Part shown: piece by piece, positions 62,932-64,000 of the stretch
Numbering within the stretch: the first letter of the stretch is position 1
Layout of the letters: each line of letters starts with the position of its first letter
Source: Betaproteobacteria bacterium
Lineage (GTDB): Bacteria; Pseudomonadota; Gammaproteobacteria; Burkholderiales; Casimicrobiaceae
Assembly (NCBI GenBank): GCA_013298145.1
Contig: JAAFJO010000002.1
Span: 558,001 to 622,000 of the forward strand
DNA: 64,000 bases
Direction of reading: 5' to 3'
Translations under genes and position numbers: made by a program
Notes under the pieces: generated by a model
The model's input: only the letters and a program-made list of their open reading frames with translations
Database searches by the model: none
What the model was told of the DNA's origin: nothing

Positions 62932-63284
62932 CGTACGTTGACCTCTTCCTCATGCTTCATGAGTTCACGAACTTTTTTCTCTTCCCAATCAAGCGACAGG
63001 AAGGGTACTTTTGGCAGGCGACTCATCGCAACCGATAGGCCATGTGTGAAAACTCCGATACCCCACGCAGCGGTGACGATGAATGCCCACCACCGCTCAG
63101 TGCGCATAAAGCCGATATCCCGAATTTGCCAAAGATTGATCGCCCACAAAAGCGTGCAAACGACGAGATAGAAAAGCAAATGCCGGAAAAATTCCGCCTG
63201 CCGTTCAACCCGCCGGCGGATGACAAGTTCGCGAATTCGGCGTTCTGCAGCTGAAGGAGCAACTGGATTGATGATGGGCCTCAT
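62928..63284 (-). CDS. Stand-alone 2TM-domain protein, copy 2
   Basis: 118 residues from the ATG at 63284, an internal start in a much longer frame whose upstream part has no protein-like character. It aligns with the kinase's N-terminus: RRRVERQAEFFRHLLFYLVV, WWAFIVTAAWGIGVFTHGLS and the ending LSLDWEEKKVRELMKHEEE. There is no catalytic domain. It overlaps the kinase start by four bases, so the two are made together and could form hetero-oligomers through the 2TM helices. Confidence 0.85.
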   Translation of the reverse strand: MRPIINPVAPSAAERRIRELVIRRRVERQAEFFRHLLFYLVVCTLLWAINLWQIRDIGFMRTERWWAFIVTAAWGIGVFTHGLSVAMSRLPKVPFLSLDWEEKKVRELMKHEEEVNVR

Positions 63285-63295
63285 GATCTTGTCAA

Positions 63296-63616
63296 TCAGC
63301 GGTCGGCTGGATTTTTGTCGAGCAGTTCGCGAACTTTTTTCTCTTCCCAGTCGAGAGAAAAGAACCCGTATCTCGGCAATACGCTCAATCCGTGTACGAG
63401 CACTGCGAAACCCCAGCCGACTGTCGGCCAAATCTGCCACCACTGCCACCATGCAGCAGGCGTTTTTTTCATGAGAACCATACTGCCGATCCAAATGACC
63501 GACATGATGAGCACATACATCGTTAGATGCCGATAAAACTCTGCGAGTCGCTTCACGCGGCGGCGAATGTAGATCTCGCGCTCGCTCATGCCGGGGAGGA
63601 TGACTTCTTCGTCCAT
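63296..63616 (-). CDS. Stand-alone 2TM-domain protein, copy 1
   Basis: 106 residues from the ATG at 63616. It has the same design: IRRRVKRLAEFYRHLTMYVL, WWQIWPTVGWGFAVLVHGLS, and SLDWEEKKVRELLDKNPADR. It ends 11 bases before the next 2TM gene and is the first gene of the operon. No clear Shine-Dalgarno precedes the ATG. A longer frame to 63847 runs into the palindromic element and is rejected. Confidence 0.85.
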   Translation of the reverse strand: MDEEVILPGMSEREIYIRRRVKRLAEFYRHLTMYVLIMSVIWIGSMVLMKKTPAAWWQWWQIWPTVGWGFAVLVHGLSVLPRYGFFSLDWEEKKVRELLDKNPADR

Positions 63617-63810
63617 AGTGCTTAATTCGATGTGTATCTGGAGTCGAAGTGTAGGACTCGCTAGGTAGCCCAAAAACGTCCGCGCGATGAAGTGGCCGTT
63701 CAGCGCCGCAAGCGGTTGCCGATTGACGCGAATGGTTGGAGCATTGACCCCGCCGTACGCAAGCTCGCGCATAAGCATATTGGAGGCACTCTGGTTGCGC
63801 CGATTCACTG

Positions 63811-63926
63811 AAGGAAACGCTGAACAAGTCGCTCGCGTCCGTCGCATCGGCGGGCATGGACTTCAAGAACGCTCAATCCGCCACGCGCCGAATCGCGGAG
63901 ATCGATTCAGCGTTTCGCTAGATTTA
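63811..63926. repeat. MITE-like palindromic element, copy 2
   Basis: Left end AAGGAAACGCTGAACAAGTC (63811-63830) and right end ATTCAGCGTTTCGCTAGATT (63905-63924) are inverted relatives. The left 35 bases, read in reverse, match the right end of copy 1 (19386-19420) closely. At about 116 bases it is shorter than copy 1 and its middle is different. Confidence 0.7.
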
Positions 63927-63963
63927 TGCGACCGTATGGCGATGCCGGGTTAAAGTACGCGCT

Positions 63964-64000
63964 ATGAGTTGGATCGACTGGTGGCCGCTTGCCGTGTGTG
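63964..64000 (+). CDS. Start of a gene running off the window
   Basis: ATG at 63964 opens a frame (MSWIDWWPLAVC) to the window end. A Trp-rich hydrophobic start suggests a membrane protein, but 12 residues are too few to identify it. The spacing after the palindromic element fits a promoter lying in or next to that element. Confidence 0.4.
   Translation, partial: MSWIDWWPLAVC

Noticed and set aside
63617..63953. Longer starts for the 2TM gene and an 88-residue + frame
   Set aside because: Both run through the palindromic element and show no conserved protein sequence.

Overview
The window is a 64 kb piece of a moderately GC-rich (by eye a little under 60%) Gram-negative chromosome, most likely a betaproteobacterium of Burkholderiales/Rhodocyclales type. 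The basis is gene content: lpxH (lipid A), a TPR/L,D-transpeptidase/PpiA/PpiB/LpxH cluster ending at tRNA-Ala, a GlrK/QseG/GlrR-type sensory operon, one long fused indolepyruvate:ferredoxin oxidoreductase, an IPTL-CTERM-like tail on a giant surface protein, and prfB with its autoregulatory frameshift. There is no sign of a prophage, integrase, transposase, CRISPR array or rRNA operon. Genus cannot be read from this sequence.

Layout. 0-1.5 kb: a tandem duplication of a small LuxR-type HTH gene, each copy preceded by the same palindrome, and a separate palindrome cluster further upstream. 1.5-9 kb: SNF2 helicase, polA, and a LOG-family protein whose ATG overlaps that of polA on the other strand. 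9-12.5 kb: S41 protease, PfkB kinase and dUTPase. 12.9-16.3 kb: sigma-54 response regulator, outer-membrane lipoprotein and histidine kinase (GlrR/QseG/GlrK order). 16.4-21.8 kb: folA-azlC-azlD, CysQ-like phosphatase, small 2Fe-2S protein, a palindromic MITE-like element, CoA transferase, a 26-residue basic protein and a DUF1853 protein. 21.8-22.1 kb: an island of short ATCTGCG-type repeats. 22.1-27 kb: hydrolases, thioesterase, DUF4394 protein and LysR regulator. 27.5-31 kb: fused indolepyruvate oxidoreductase behind a 23-base palindrome. 31-35 kb: three exported proteins of unknown function. 35-38 kb: DUF898 membrane protein plus M48 protease. 38-46 kb: nitroreductase, GNAT, hydrolase, tRNA-Ala(CGC), then the lpxH/cyclophilin/L,D-transpeptidase/TPR cluster and nudC. 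46.5-56.2 kb: two adjacent giant exported DUF11-type repeat proteins (1499 and 1701 residues), each containing long perfectly identical internal DNA repeats. 56.4-61.2 kb: prfB, GNAT, DUF3667 protein, RsmB-type methyltransferase, GNAT. 61.2-63.6 kb: LytTR regulator, LytS-type kinase and two stand-alone 2TM proteins related to the kinase's own membrane domain. The window ends in a second copy of the MITE-like element and the first codons of a further gene.

Most genes are ordinary chromosomal genes in short, tightly overlapping operons. The less ordinary material is the DUF11 pair with recently homogenised repeats, the three-fold use of the 2TM domain in one two-component operon, the tandem LuxR-HTH mini-genes, the exported protein trio at 31-35 kb, and several families of intergenic palindromes shared between distant positions. 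All functional assignments rest on motifs read by eye; no database search was run.
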